A stretch of 64,000 nucleotides of DNA, taken from positions 1,798,001 through 1,862,000 of the forward strand of contig NZ_CP015378.1 of the NCBI RefSeq assembly GCF_001629705.1, written 5' to 3'. The notes under the pieces are model-generated. The model had not been told where the DNA came from. It worked only from the letters and a program-made list of their open reading frames with translations, and made no database searches. The position numbers and the translations under genes were made by a program. Below, in pieces: positions 17,007 through 27,277 of the stretch. Numbering within the stretch: position 1 is the first letter of the stretch; the number at the start of each line of letters is the position of its first letter. Origin of the DNA: Fictibacillus phosphorivorans. GTDB lineage: Bacteria > Bacillota > Bacilli > Bacillales > Fictibacillaceae.

Positions 17007-17475
17007 GAAGCGTCCTTCTTTCATCCAGGAGATAATACCGTTAGCGTGCGATGCTTTTTAAAATTTATTCTTTAGAACGGAAGAATGATGTTTCATACAA
17101 AACTTCATTGGTTAGAATAATACCGTTCAAGTGAAATATCACATGTTTAAAGAGTTGTGTGAATAAACTTTAAACACCACTTCTAATGTAAAGAGTTGCA
17201 TTTATTAGGTTTACGTGATAAGTTTAACAACGGAATATATATGGACGGAACAAGTTTGAATTACGGATAGCCTTGTAACTATTAACGTTTAATTTTTACG
17301 CATATTCACATGGCTAAGCATTTCCCATCAATACTTAATTAGGAAATGCTATTTTATGTGCAAATCATGATGTATTTTGAAAAAACAAATTGGCCGGCAG
17401 CTTAACATAACAATCCTTGCCGGATCCACGAGGTTATCGTAAAACCTTTTTCGTCACAGAAAAGGAGATAGAACA
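17007..17475. promoter_or_regulatory. 469-bp intergenic region and long cshA leader
   Basis: Three things stand out. AATACCGTT occurs twice (about 17034 and 17119), in direct orientation upstream of the antiporter gene, and could be an operator. AGCATTTCC (17317-17325) pairs exactly with GGAAATGCT (17342-17350), followed by ATTTTAT, which looks like a weak attenuator. CCGGCA (17394-17399) pairs with TGCCGG (17418-17423), about 50 bases before the cshA start. A structured, perhaps temperature-sensitive leader is plausible for a DEAD-box helicase but unproven. No ORF here looks real. Confidence 0.45.
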
Positions 17476-19014
17476 TTGACAACATTTCAAGAACTAGGAC
17501 TAAGTCCTGAGTTGCTTCAATCCATTAATAACATGGGATTTGAGGAAGCAACACCGATTCAGCGTGATACCATTCCAACAGCACTTAAGGGGACTGACCT
17601 TATTGGCCAAGCACAAACAGGGACTGGTAAGACAGCTGCGTTTGGTATACCGCTAATCGAAAAAATGGATACTAGATCACGATTCGTACAAGGAATCGTA
17701 TTAGCTCCAACTCGTGAGTTAGCTGTTCAAGTAGCAGAAGAGCTCAATAAAATCGGTCAATTCAAAGGAATTAAAACATTGCCGATTTACGGTGGACAAT
17801 CCATTGTTCGACAAATCAAAGCATTAAAAAATGGTCCACACATCGTAGTAGGTACACCAGGACGTGTGCAAGACCACATCAATAGAAAAACATTGAAGCT
17901 TGAAAGTGTTCATACGGTTGTCCTTGATGAAGCGGATGAAATGCTTAACATGGGATTCGTTGAAGATATCGAAAAGATCTTAGAAAACGTTCCAACAGAA
18001 CGTCACACGATGCTTTTCTCTGCAACAATGCCTAAGCAGATCCAAAACTTGGCAGCAAAATTCATGAAGGACGTATTGCTTATCAAAGTAAAAGCGTCTG
18101 AAATGACAGTAAAGAACATCGAACAAGAATATGTTGAAGTAAAAGAGCGTCAAAAGTTTGATGCGCTTTGCCGCTTCATGGATATTCACTCTCCAGAGCT
18201 TGCGATCGTTTTCGGACGTACGAAGCGCCGTGTAGATGAATTGTCTGAAGCATTAAGCAAACGTGGATATTCAGCTGAAGGAATTCACGGTGACCTTCCG
18301 CAAGCAAAACGTGACAAAGTGTTACGTGCGTTCAAAAACAACACGATCGAAGTTCTTGTTGCAACAGACGTAGCTGCTCGTGGACTTGACATCTCAGGTG
18401 TATCACACGTTTATAACTTCGATATTCCTCAAGATCCAGAAAGCTATGTTCACCGTATTGGACGTACTGGGCGTGCAGGAAAAACAGGTTATGCATTAAC
18501 GTTTATCACGCCGCGTGAAATCGATCACTTATATACGATCGAAAAAATTACAAAGCGTAAAATGGTAAAACGTGCGATTCCTTCCGTATCAGAAGCAATG
18601 GAAGGACAACAACAGATCACGCTTGAAAAGTTGATGGAAGTGGTTGAGCAAGATAACTTTAACGGTTATAAGCAAACAGCAGTTGAGTTACTAGAAGAGA
18701 ACGATTCTGTAACACTCTTAGCTGCAGCGCTTAAGCTTCTTACAAAAGAACCTGATACGACTCCGATCAATCTTACAGATGAGCCGCCACTATCAGTTAA
18801 AAAGAGACGTCCTAATAACCGTTTCTCTGATCGTAGACGTTCTGGAGGAGGCCCTAAAAGAGAGGGTGGAGGCGGAAGAGATAATCGCCGTTCTGGATAT
18901 TCTAAAGGCGAACGCAGTGGTTCTCGCGATGGTGGAAACCGTAGCAGCAGCGGCAGCCGTGATCAATCATACCGTTCACAAAAACGTGTTCGTGAGGATT
19001 TTAAAAACAGATAA
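17476..19014 (+). CDS. cshA: DEAD-box RNA helicase CshA
   Basis: A 512-residue ATP-dependent RNA helicase. Q-motif region FEEATPIQ, Walker A AQTGTGKT near residue 46, [12 protein letters not shown] (VLDEADEML near 153), SAT and the C-terminal [10 protein letters not shown] are all present. From about residue 440 the tail is Arg/Gly/Ser-rich and disordered, the RNA-binding extension typical of CshA. Start TTG 17476 with AAAGGAGAT. CshA acts in mRNA decay, ribosome assembly and cold growth. Confidence 0.96.
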   Translation: MTTFQELGLSPELLQSINNMGFEEATPIQRDTIPTALKGTDLIGQAQTGTGKTAAFGIPLIEKMDTRSRFVQGIVLAPTRELAVQVAEELNKIGQFKGIKTLPIYGGQSIVRQIKALKNGPHIVVGTPGRVQDHINRKTLKLESVHTVVLDEADEMLNMGFVEDIEKILENVPTERHTMLFSATMPKQIQNLAAKFMKDVLLIKVKASEMTVKNIEQEYVEVKERQKFDALCRFMDIHSPELAIVFGRTKRRVDELSEALSKRGYSAEGIHGDLPQAKRDKVLRAFKNNTIEVLVATDVAARGLDISGVSHVYNFDIPQDPESYVHRIGRTGRAGKTGYALTFITPREIDHLYTIEKITKRKMVKRAIPSVSEAMEGQQQITLEKLMEVVEQDNFNGYKQTAVELLEENDSVTLLAAALKLLTKEPDTTPINLTDEPPLSVKKRRPNNRFSDRRRSGGGPKREGGGGRDNRRSGYSKGERSGSRDGGNRSSSGSRDQSYRSQKRVREDFKNR

Positions 19015-19024
19015 ATCTACTGGA

Positions 19025-19057
19025 AAGCAAGGGAGAACGTCTCTCTTGCTTTTTTTG
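19025..19057 (+). terminator. Terminator after cshA
   Basis: A 12-bp stem (19025-19036 with 19040-19051), loop ACG, T-rich tail. Confidence 0.9.
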
Positions 19058-19140
19058 TGTTTATTTTCTCTCTATGTTTAAATGAATCATATAAGATATT
19101 TGGCATTAATAGCTAGTTTTCATGGAAAGAGGTTACAGAG

Positions 19141-19641
19141 TTGAAAAAAATTTTAATTATCTCTGATACTCACATGCCGAAAAAAGGAAAGATCTTTCCC
19201 AGTCCACTTTTAGAGGTCTTAAAGAAGGATATCGATTACATCTTTCATGCAGGTGATTGGACAGCAGAATCCGTTTACGAAGAACTCAGAACGTTTGCGC
19301 CCCTTTTTGGAGTAAAGGGGAACGTTGACAAAGAGATCTGGAGTAATACATTGCCTGAAAAAATACTTGTTGATATAGAAGATATAAAAATTGCGATGGT
19401 TCATGGACATCTTGGTAAAGGAAGATCGACACCAGAACGCGCATACAGAGAATGTGAAGGAGATTCTGCTGACCTGATTATATTTGGGCACTCCCATATT
19501 CCTTTTCATGAGCGAAAGGGGAGTACAATCCTTTTTAATCCCGGTTCGCCAACAGATAAAAGAAGGCAGAAACAGTTTTCGTTTGGTATTTTGATGATCC
19601 ATCAGTCAACGATCACACTCAATCATCATTATTTTTCTTAA
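19141..19641 (+). CDS. YfcE/MJ0936-type metallophosphodiesterase
   Basis: A 166-residue calcineurin-like phosphoesterase. Metal-binding motifs are ISDTHMP (residues 7-13), HAGDWT near 36, GVKGNVD near 57, MVHGH near 84 and FGHSHIP near 115. Start TTG 19141. These enzymes cleave phosphodiesters with Mn2+; the in vivo substrate is not known. Confidence 0.9.
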   Translation: MKKILIISDTHMPKKGKIFPSPLLEVLKKDIDYIFHAGDWTAESVYEELRTFAPLFGVKGNVDKEIWSNTLPEKILVDIEDIKIAMVHGHLGKGRSTPERAYRECEGDSADLIIFGHSHIPFHERKGSTILFNPGSPTDKRRQKQFSFGILMIHQSTITLNHHYFS

Positions 19642-19702
19642 TGCATGACAACTTGTAAAGAAGACATAATAATACAATCATAACTTTTGGAGGAATAAAG
19701 CC

Positions 19703-20251
19703 ATGCCAAATGGGGACAACTTCTTCTTTACAGCAAAAAATGGGGAAGAGATCATCTTAAGACCCGTAGAAGAAAAAGATGCAGCAGATATAACACAACA
19801 TGTAGAAGCGATCGTAAAAGCCGGTAGATACCTTCAAAAAGAGGAGCCTCATTCCGTTTCAGAAGAGATTGAGTTTATTCATGAGGTTGAGCGTAAAGGT
19901 AATCTGTACACAGCTGTAGAACGGAACAAAAAAGTTGTAGGTATCGCTAGAGTGCTTAAAGGAGAACTTCAAATGAAAAAACACACCGGTGTTTTTAGAA
20001 CTTGGATTCATCCAGAAGCACAAGGCCTAGGTATTGGAAAAGAACTTCTGGCTCATACGCTAAGATGGGGAGAGACTAACAATCTACATAAGATATGGCT
20101 TACTGTTTTTTCTGGAAACGAAAAGGCGGTAAGGGTCTATGAAAAAGCAGGTTTTATAATAGAAGGAATGCAAAGAGACCAAGTGATCATAGAAGGCAAA
20201 TTTGAAGATGAATACTTTATGGCGTATTTTTTTAACTCCATTCAAAAATAA
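19703..20251 (+). CDS. GNAT-family N-acetyltransferase
   Basis: A 182-residue acetyltransferase. The acetyl-CoA pyrophosphate loop is seen as EAQGLGIGKELL near residue 108, and NEKAVRVYEKAGF near 140 is the usual C-terminal block. RBS TTTGGAGGA. It stands alone between a phosphodiesterase and dynA; acceptor substrate unknown. Confidence 0.88.
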   Translation: MPNGDNFFFTAKNGEEIILRPVEEKDAADITQHVEAIVKAGRYLQKEEPHSVSEEIEFIHEVERKGNLYTAVERNKKVVGIARVLKGELQMKKHTGVFRTWIHPEAQGLGIGKELLAHTLRWGETNNLHKIWLTVFSGNEKAVRVYEKAGFIIEGMQRDQVIIEGKFEDEYFMAYFFNSIQK

Positions 20252-20350
20252 CTCAATCGGATTCCAAGATAATAGATAATCAATGGTGAAATCGCTATCA
20301 TATATATGGTAAAGTGGATAGTGATACAGTATTGAAGACAGGTGGATACG

Positions 20351-23300
20351 ATGAAGTCAACTGAAAAAGAACTATTGATAACAGAAAAACAAAGATTGAT
20401 CGGATTATATGAAGTGTTTCAAAAAATGGACAATAAAAAAGAAGAAGATCAATTAAGCAAACTATTCCTTAAAGTAGCAAAGGAAGAGTTTGCTATAGCT
20501 TTTTGCGGGCATTTTTCTGCAGGGAAATCTAGCTTGATCAATGCACTTTCAGAAACAGGTATACTTCCGTCCTCTCCGATTCCTACAAGTGCAAACATTG
20601 TTAAGATGGTAAGAGGAGAGGAAAGAGCAGTTGTTACTCTAAAAAACAAAGAAGTGGTTACATTCCACTCTCCATATGACGTGAATGAGATAAAAGAGCT
20701 CTGTAAAGATGCAGAGCTTGTTGAGGAGATAGAGATCTATTATGGCGGTGACGAAAAGAACGTAGAGAATATCGCTTTTTACGACACACCAGGAATCGAT
20801 TCGACTGATCCCCTTCATAAGAAAGCGACAGAAAACGTTGTCTATCTAGCTGATCTGATCTTTTATGTAATGGATTATAATCATATACTCTCTGAAACGA
20901 ACATGGCATTCATCTCATCACTGATTAAAAGAGGGAAAGATGTCCGTTTAATCGTTAACCAGATTGATAAGCACCGTGAAGAAGAATTGAAGTTTACAGC
21001 ATTTAAGGAGAACGTGTTTGCCTCTTTTCAATCTCTTGGAATACCGAAAGAGCATATCTTTTTCACAAGTGTTAAGAAGCAAAATGTTTCGCATAATGAC
21101 CTAACTGCTCTAATGGCTTATATAAAAAGAATTGAGCAAAACAAAGACGCACTCCTATTAAAACAAGTGAATAATCAGCTTCAGCATTTTGTGCATGATT
21201 TTGTAGAACGAAAAGAAGAAGGTTTAGCAACCATTGATGTTGTTAGCCAAAGTTTAGCTTCTTTGTCTCAAGAACTTGAAGATCTAACAAAAAAGAGATC
21301 CAAGATCAAACAGGTCATCAATGAAAAAGAAGAAAGTGTTAAGGACCAACTTGTTAATATTCTAGAATCCGCACAATTAATGCCATATGAGACGAGAGAA
21401 AAAGCAAGTTCCTTTATTGAATCTGCTAAAACAGACTTTAAAGTAGGGCTATTCTTTTCAAAACAAAAAACAGAGCAAGAACGTACTGTTCGAACAGAAG
21501 AGTTATTAGAAAATCTACAGAAGTCGATCGATGCTCATATCAATTGGCATGCTCAAAATTTTGTTAGCTCCCTTCAAAAAGAAGTAGACCATCATCTCCC
21601 AGATTGGGAACCTATAAAAGTAAATAAAGACATGTTGCATTCATTCATCACACCAGGTTTGTCATCACAAGGGCAAGGTCTTTTAAACTATTGCAACAAT
21701 GTATCCAATGAAATTAAAAAGAAAGCACGTCAAGAGGTCACAGAATGTATCAATGCTGTTAGAACATCTTTGAACTCAAAAACAGATCATGAGCGATCAA
21801 ACTTGGAAGAAAAGTTGAACACGTTAGAAAAAGAACGGAAAAAGCTATATCTAGAAAAAGAGATCGCAGAAAACTGGGATGAGCAAAAACATGACCTTCA
21901 AGAACTGCTTTATGAAAATGTATCCCGTAATCGACCAATAGATGAATTTGAAAGAAAGTTTCTCGCTGAATACCAGCCTCTATCAATCGAGATGTTTAAG
22001 GAACGATTTCATAAAGAACAAATAGATACGACCGAAGATCAATCGGAAGAGGATAATCTTCTTACTTTACATTCAAGCGAAGATTCTCTTTCTCTAGAAA
22101 CAGAAAAATTATCAAAGGCAGCTAAGATACTTAAGCCGGTCAGAGGGCTCTCACATTTAGCTGCTGAGATGGAAGAACTTCATGAGAGACTTGAAAAACG
22201 ATCGTTTACGATGGTTCTCTTCGGTGCGTTTTCAGCAGGAAAATCATCATTTGCGAACGCATTATTTGGTGAAAGTATTCTTCCATCCTCACCGAATCCT
22301 ACGACAGCTGCTATTAATGAGATACGGTATCCAGATCGTGAACATCAGCACGGTTCGATCAAGATTGAGATGAAGAGTGAAGAAGAACTAACGCAGGAAC
22401 TCAATATGCTCTCGAAAACAACAGATCAAGAATTAAGCGATTTACTGAATTCTTCAGATGAGAGATTGATGTCTTACAAGACAGGTTACGCTTGGGCGAA
22501 CGGTCATCTAGGTAACGTCCTAAAAAAAGGGATTTCTGAGATCGGTGAGTATGCTGCCGATGAAACAAAAGCTTGTTTTATAAAAAAAATAACGATTTAT
22601 TACAGCTGTCCGTTAACTGAAAAAGGTCTTGTGCTCGTTGATACTCCAGGAGCTAATTCGATTCATTCTCGCCATACAGAAGTCGCGTTTGAATATATGA
22701 AACACGCTGATATCATCATTTATCTTACCTACTTTAACCATGCTTTCTCATATGCAGATCGAGAATTTTTGATCCAGTTAGGAAGAATTAAAGATACCTT
22801 CTCATCAGATAAGATGTTCTTTGCGATCAATGCTTCAGATCTAGCTGAAACCCAAGAAGACAAGAATGATGTTGTGCAACATGTAAAGAACAACCTTCTT
22901 ACATTTGGTATCAGAAACCCGAGATTGTTCCCCGTTTCGAGTAAGAACGAACTGATTCCAAGTAAGCGGACAGAAAGCGGGTTTGAAGCATTTTCATCAA
23001 GCTTAACTCATTACATTGAAAATGAGTTGGAAAACACTATGATCAAGAGTGCGAGAACTTCTGTTACCCATGCTAACACTGTCATTGAAAATATGATCAA
23101 AGAAACAGTTCAAAGAATGGAAAAAGAAGACGAGTATCTAGAGCTTCTTCAGAAGAGAGAAAACACACTGATTGATTTTAGTAATGATTATATTAAAATA
23201 TCAAAAAAACAATTTCTTCAAGAACAGAAAGAACTTTTGTATTATATAAAACAGCGTGTATTGATTCGTTATCATGATTTTTATAAAGAAACGATTCATC

Positions 23301-23872
23301 CGGCTGCGGTTCAAAGTTCTAAGAGCGCGTTAGCTCAATGCATCGGGGAACTTTTCGGTAAGATCTCACATGATTTGCATCAAGAGTTTAAAGCATGTTC
23401 TTTACGTTTAGATCATTGGATACTCAAAGACATGAAAGAAAAAGTAGCTCATTTGATCTCTAAAGCAGGTCAGGGAGGCGTAAGTCTGCAAGAGAGAAAT
23501 GAAACAGCAGATCTGTTTAAAACGCCGTCCTTCTCTTTAGATTTTGAGATACAAGATGAATCAAAACATAAGAGATGGCTATCTTATTTTAAAAATCCGA
23601 AACAGTTCTTTGAACAAAATGGTTCAAACGAATTGAAGAACTACCTTGTTGACGAAATAGACAGTGAAGTGGAAAATTGGTTGCTTGAAGCTGATAAAAA
23701 ACTTACACACCACTATGAAGCTGTGTTAGTCAACACAGAAAAAGAATTCAAAACTCACGTAATCAATCAAATTGTTCACTATTTTGAAGAATTAAAGAAG
23801 CCTGGTGATCTTGAGGCAAGAATTCAAGAACTGAACAACTCACTTACACAGATGAAAAAGCTTGAAAATTAG
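20351..23872 (+). CDS. dynA: Two-headed bacterial dynamin-like GTPase DynA
   Basis: A 1173-residue protein made of two fused dynamin-like halves. The first P-loop is GHFSAGKSS (near residue 53) with DTPGIDS and NQID; the second is GAFSAGKSS (near 625) with DTPGANS and NASD. Long coiled-coil stretches follow each GTPase. This is the DynA (YpbR) layout; in B. subtilis it fuses membranes and guards against pores and phage. I chose ATG 20351, well spaced from AGGTGG, over GTG 20342. No clear terminator follows. Confidence 0.94.
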   Translation: MKSTEKELLITEKQRLIGLYEVFQKMDNKKEEDQLSKLFLKVAKEEFAIAFCGHFSAGKSSLINALSETGILPSSPIPTSANIVKMVRGEERAVVTLKNKEVVTFHSPYDVNEIKELCKDAELVEEIEIYYGGDEKNVENIAFYDTPGIDSTDPLHKKATENVVYLADLIFYVMDYNHILSETNMAFISSLIKRGKDVRLIVNQIDKHREEELKFTAFKENVFASFQSLGIPKEHIFFTSVKKQNVSHNDLTALMAYIKRIEQNKDALLLKQVNNQLQHFVHDFVERKEEGLATIDVVSQSLASLSQELEDLTKKRSKIKQVINEKEESVKDQLVNILESAQLMPYETREKASSFIESAKTDFKVGLFFSKQKTEQERTVRTEELLENLQKSIDAHINWHAQNFVSSLQKEVDHHLPDWEPIKVNKDMLHSFITPGLSSQGQGLLNYCNNVSNEIKKKARQEVTECINAVRTSLNSKTDHERSNLEEKLNTLEKERKKLYLEKEIAENWDEQKHDLQELLYENVSRNRPIDEFERKFLAEYQPLSIEMFKERFHKEQIDTTEDQSEEDNLLTLHSSEDSLSLETEKLSKAAKILKPVRGLSHLAAEMEELHERLEKRSFTMVLFGAFSAGKSSFANALFGESILPSSPNPTTAAINEIRYPDREHQHGSIKIEMKSEEELTQELNMLSKTTDQELSDLLNSSDERLMSYKTGYAWANGHLGNVLKKGISEIGEYAADETKACFIKKITIYYSCPLTEKGLVLVDTPGANSIHSRHTEVAFEYMKHADIIIYLTYFNHAFSYADREFLIQLGRIKDTFSSDKMFFAINASDLAETQEDKNDVVQHVKNNLLTFGIRNPRLFPVSSKNELIPSKRTESGFEAFSSSLTHYIENELENTMIKSARTSVTHANTVIENMIKETVQRMEKEDEYLELLQKRENTLIDFSNDYIKISKKQFLQEQKELLYYIKQRVLIRYHDFYKETIHPAAVQSSKSALAQCIGELFGKISHDLHQEFKACSLRLDHWILKDMKEKVAHLISKAGQGGVSLQERNETADLFKTPSFSLDFEIQDESKHKRWLSYFKNPKQFFEQNGSNELKNYLVDEIDSEVENWLLEADKKLTHHYEAVLVNTEKEFKTHVINQIVHYFEELKKPGDLEARIQELNNSLTQMKKLEN

Positions 23873-23960
23873 TGTCATTCTTAATTGAAGTGTGAAATTG
23901 TTTGACTCATTAGTAAGAAGCAAGCATCAAAAACTGAAACCCATTACAAGATTTTTTACA

Positions 23961-24320
23961 ACGCTCTTTTCTAAAAGATTGTAGCTTTGAACTCCTTATC
24001 TCCTTTGACAAAATGATTGGAGTGGAAGGTGGGTGCCTACCACCTGAAATACATCTCGCAAGGCATGCGACGAGGAAGCTTAATCCGCTAGCATCAACTT
24101 GTAGACGCAGGAGCAAGGAGCATAAAGGTAAAGGCTGGCAGTTTGAAAAGTGGAAGTGGCTCGTTTAGCCCTAAGGGGCTAGCCGCTGCAACTAGACAGG
24201 TGAGACACTTAAAAGTGAAACGTACGAATGTGGCTCACCGCCTGCCCCGTGGAAAGCGAGCAACCTGAAAAAAAAATCAACACTCCCAAAAACAACAAAG
24301 TTTACGAAAACAGCCCTTTT
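23961..24320 (+). repeat. Dispersed hairpin repeat, copy B (about 360 bp, composite)
   Basis: A long form. It starts near GCTCTTTTCTAAAAGATTGT, carries an extra module with GCAAGGCATGCGACGAGGAAG and AGACGCAGGAGCAAGGA, then a GGGGCTAGCCGCTGCAACTAG segment, then the core GGTGAGACACTTAAAAGTG with GGCTCACCGCCTGCCCC and GGAAAGCGAGCAACCTG, and ends near TTACGAAAACAGCC. Collinear with copy C in reverse. It occupies most of the 500-base gap after dynA. Confidence 0.75.
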
Positions 24321-24326
24321 AAAAAA

Positions 24327-24354
24327 ACAGCACTCTCTTTGATGAGGGTGCTGT
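24327..24354 (-). terminator. Terminator after the MurE-like gene
   Basis: On the minus strand ACAGCACCCTC pairs with GAGAGTGCTGT (one G-T pair), then T7. Confidence 0.88.
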
Positions 24355-24376
24355 TCTTTGTGGTTCGTTCTATTCT

Positions 24377-25831
24377 TTAGATACAAGTCGGTTTGTTTAG
24401 CGTTTGGTAGAGCTCTACAGAATCAAGATCAGAAGTTGAAGGGTGATTGTATGTTTCTTTATACTTTTCAGGGCCTTTACCCGTAATGATCACTACTGAG
24501 TTTGCCGGTGCTTCTTTTAAAGCAAAGAATATAGCATCAGTCCGGTCTTCTATGATCACAGGTTGGTGGGAAGACCTCGGAATGGCTTCTTTTGTTTCTT
24601 GGAGAAGTTGATCCCGATCTAAACCGTTTAAGTCATCGACAGTTAAGACGGTCTTCGTACTATATTCTAAAGAAATCTTAATCATTTCTGTACGTTTCGT
24701 CAGATCTCTGTTTCCTCTGAATCCAAAGACATGATAAAGAGGTCGCACTCCCGCTTTTTTGCTCGCTGCTTCAAGCACTTGAGAAACTCCATCAGGCGTA
24801 TGTGCATAATCCACGATCACTTCTGTGCCATTATTGAGGGTGATCTCTTCAAAGCGGCCAGGAATTCCTGCAAAGCTTTTTAGATATTCTACAGAGTTTT
24901 TTATTGGTATCCCATAATCTAGGGCAGCAGCGATTGCAGCTGTCGTATTTAGGGCATTATATTCGCCCGGTAATGGTAATGAAACGGTCACCTGAAGTGT
25001 TTCATGTACCAGATTAAATGAATCTATTCCAACGTCTTCGATATAAAAATCATCAGACTTTCGTTTGCCATAAGTCCAAATCTGTAAGTCGCTTTTTGAA
25101 CGCAGATCATCTCTAAGCCGCTTCCCATATTCACCTTCACTGCAGATTATGGCCGTTCCTTTGTTTTTTAAATATGAAAATAATTTCGACTTGCAGAGAA
25201 AGTAGGATTCCATCGTTCCATGATAATCAAGATGATCATGTGTTAAATTTAGAAAGATCGCTTGATCATACGTAATCCCATCGATCCTATTCTGTTCGAT
25301 TCCATGTGAACTCACTTCCATAACAACTACTTCATCATTGCTTCTTAAGAGCATCTTCTGAAGGGTGACTGGGTCTGGTGTAGTATGTGAACTTTTCACT
25401 ATTTCGGAATTGATATAGTGGTATACAGTACCGAACAGAGCAGAAGTCATACCGTGAACATGGAGGATATGCTGCAACAAAAAGGATGTTGTTGTTTTAC
25501 CGTTCGTTCCTGTAATGCCTGTCATCTTATGCTTTCTATAAGGCTCTTCATAAAAGAAGGAAGCAGCCAGACTTAATAAGCGTTTTGTTTCTTCTGCGTA
25601 TATATAAACGCCAGGGCCAATGTTCTCATCATATTCTCCGATGACAGCTGCAGCACCATTATCAAATGCTTCTTGTATGTATTGGTGGCCATCAGCTTGA
25701 ACCCCAGAGATCGCAAAGAACAAGTTTCCTGGTTTTACTTTTTTAGAGTGAGAAGTGATTCCTGTGATCAGAGGATCATCCTCGATCACAGTGGGTATCG
25801 ATAAGTGACTTAATAAAGCTTTTAACTTCAC
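24377..25831 (-). CDS. MurE-like Mur ligase paralogue lacking the DNPR motif
   Basis: A 484-residue Mur ligase. N-terminal UDP-MurNAc-binding region (SHSKKVKPGNLFFA), ATPase loop GITGTNGKTTTS near residue 105, and HTTPDP are intact, as is the C-terminal GKGPEKY. Where meso-diaminopimelate-adding MurE has DNPR, this protein has DDLN (TVDDLNGLD), so the amino acid accepted may differ. It lies outside any cell-wall cluster and starts at GTG 25831 with AAAGGATG. The main murE is presumably elsewhere. Alternatives: a lysine- or ornithine-type ligase, or a ligase of another pathway. Confidence 0.85.
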   Translation of the reverse strand: MKLKALLSHLSIPTVIEDDPLITGITSHSKKVKPGNLFFAISGVQADGHQYIQEAFDNGAAAVIGEYDENIGPGVYIYAEETKRLLSLAASFFYEEPYRKHKMTGITGTNGKTTTSFLLQHILHVHGMTSALFGTVYHYINSEIVKSSHTTPDPVTLQKMLLRSNDEVVVMEVSSHGIEQNRIDGITYDQAIFLNLTHDHLDYHGTMESYFLCKSKLFSYLKNKGTAIICSEGEYGKRLRDDLRSKSDLQIWTYGKRKSDDFYIEDVGIDSFNLVHETLQVTVSLPLPGEYNALNTTAAIAAALDYGIPIKNSVEYLKSFAGIPGRFEEITLNNGTEVIVDYAHTPDGVSQVLEAASKKAGVRPLYHVFGFRGNRDLTKRTEMIKISLEYSTKTVLTVDDLNGLDRDQLLQETKEAIPRSSHQPVIIEDRTDAIFFALKEAPANSVVIITGKGPEKYKETYNHPSTSDLDSVELYQTLNKPTCI

Positions 25832-25937
25832 AAAAACGCATCCTTTGAATAAATTAATTTTAGTTTTTTTCTAATTTAAGTTCTTATTCAGAAACTTTAA
25901 ATTAACCGTAATATGTTTATGTTAACTTATTCGAAAA

Positions 25938-25960
25938 AACTGCCCATTTTGAGGGCAGTT
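25938..25960 (-). terminator. Terminator after patA
   Basis: AACTGCCC / GGGCAGTT with a seven-base loop and T6 on the minus strand; its first arm touches the patA stop. Confidence 0.88.
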
Positions 25961-27117
25961 CAGTAAAGGGAATTTATAAAGTTTTCTATACCATCCATAC
26001 CTTTTTTTAACTGTTCCATTGAAGCCGCATAAGAGATGCGTATATATCCTTCTCCAATATTTGAAAATGCATCACCTGGTACAACAGCAACTTCTTGATC
26101 CTGTAAAAGCTTTATTGCGAATTCATATGAAGAGAGACCATATTTTTTTATGGAAACAAAGAGATAAAAAGCTCCGTTCGGTTTTTCGAAATTCAACCCC
26201 ATATCGTGAAGTCGGTTGTAACAATAATCTAGCCGTTCCTTATATGCGTTTCGCATGACGTAAGCATCGTCTTTACCGTTTGTTAATGCCTCAATAGCAG
26301 CTGCCTGCGAGATGGTTGAAGCACACGTAACATTGTATTGATGAACCTTCAAAACATGTTGCATAAGGTTACTTGGTCCGAGAAGCAATCCTATCCTCCA
26401 ACCGGTCATACTGTGTGATTTTGAAAGTCCGTTAATAACAAACGTTTTTTCACGCATGCCTTCGTAGTTCGCGATCGACTGATGTTCACCCTCGTATTTT
26501 AATTCGCTATAGATCTCATCAGATACGACAAAGATATCTTTGTTAGACAAGTATTGAGCAAGAGCCTGTAATTCATGATCCTCCAAAACAACACCTGTCG
26601 GATTAGAGGGAGAAGGGATGATGATGGCTTTTGTTTTTTTGGTTATATGTTTATTGATTAATTCAGGTGTGACTTTAAACCCTGTTTGAGTTGTATCAAT
26701 ATAGATAGTGTTCGCACCGCAAAGAGTAATTACGGGTTCATAACCTGGATAGATGGGAGCAGGAAGAAGCACATCATCGCCTTCACTTAAGATGGTACGC
26801 AATGTAATATCGATCGCTTCACTTGCACCAGCTGTAACGATGATCTCTCGAGCTGGATCATAAGTAAGAGCATACTTTTCATGAAAGAAAGAAGAGGCAG
26901 CTTCTCTAAGTTCAATATAACCTGCGTTATGAGAATAAACCGTTTGATTATTATGTATCGCTCTGATCGCAGCTTCTTTTACATGCATTGGGGTTGGGAA
27001 GTCAGGTTGTCCTAAAGTTAATGAGATCGCGTTTGGGAACTGAGTAACCTCATTAAAGAATTTACGTATACCTGAGATCTGTATGTCTTTTGCTCTGTTG
27101 TTTAATAAATGTTCCAA
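25960..27117 (-). CDS. patA: Aminotransferase PatA (class I/II)
   Basis: A 385-residue PLP aminotransferase. The PLP lysine lies in SKSHSMTGWRIG near residue 233; NPTG near 171 and the C-terminal Arg in RISYA are present. It resembles B. subtilis PatA, which transaminates N-acetyl-LL-2,6-diaminopimelate in the acetylase branch of lysine and cell-wall precursor synthesis. Start TTG 27117 behind AAAGGAAG. It is divergent from an MFS gene. Confidence 0.88.
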   Translation of the reverse strand: MEHLLNNRAKDIQISGIRKFFNEVTQFPNAISLTLGQPDFPTPMHVKEAAIRAIHNNQTVYSHNAGYIELREAASSFFHEKYALTYDPAREIIVTAGASEAIDITLRTILSEGDDVLLPAPIYPGYEPVITLCGANTIYIDTTQTGFKVTPELINKHITKKTKAIIIPSPSNPTGVVLEDHELQALAQYLSNKDIFVVSDEIYSELKYEGEHQSIANYEGMREKTFVINGLSKSHSMTGWRIGLLLGPSNLMQHVLKVHQYNVTCASTISQAAAIEALTNGKDDAYVMRNAYKERLDYCYNRLHDMGLNFEKPNGAFYLFVSIKKYGLSSYEFAIKLLQDQEVAVVPGDAFSNIGEGYIRISYAASMEQLKKGMDGIENFINSLY

Positions 27118-27277
27118 AAAAATTACTTCCTTTCTTCATATCGCTCCAATAGACAAATTAAAGGTTGCCATTAGTGTAGCTTTATTTGGTTTCTTGAGTC
27201 AATGGGTGGATTTTCTTGTATGGTTTTATGACTTTTTACAATACTAAAGATGTAATAGTACGGTTTTGGAGGAAATT

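Noticed and set aside
23961..24320. Repeat B as an IS element or group II intron
   Set aside because: No transposase or reverse transcriptase frame is present and the composition is palindromic, not coding.
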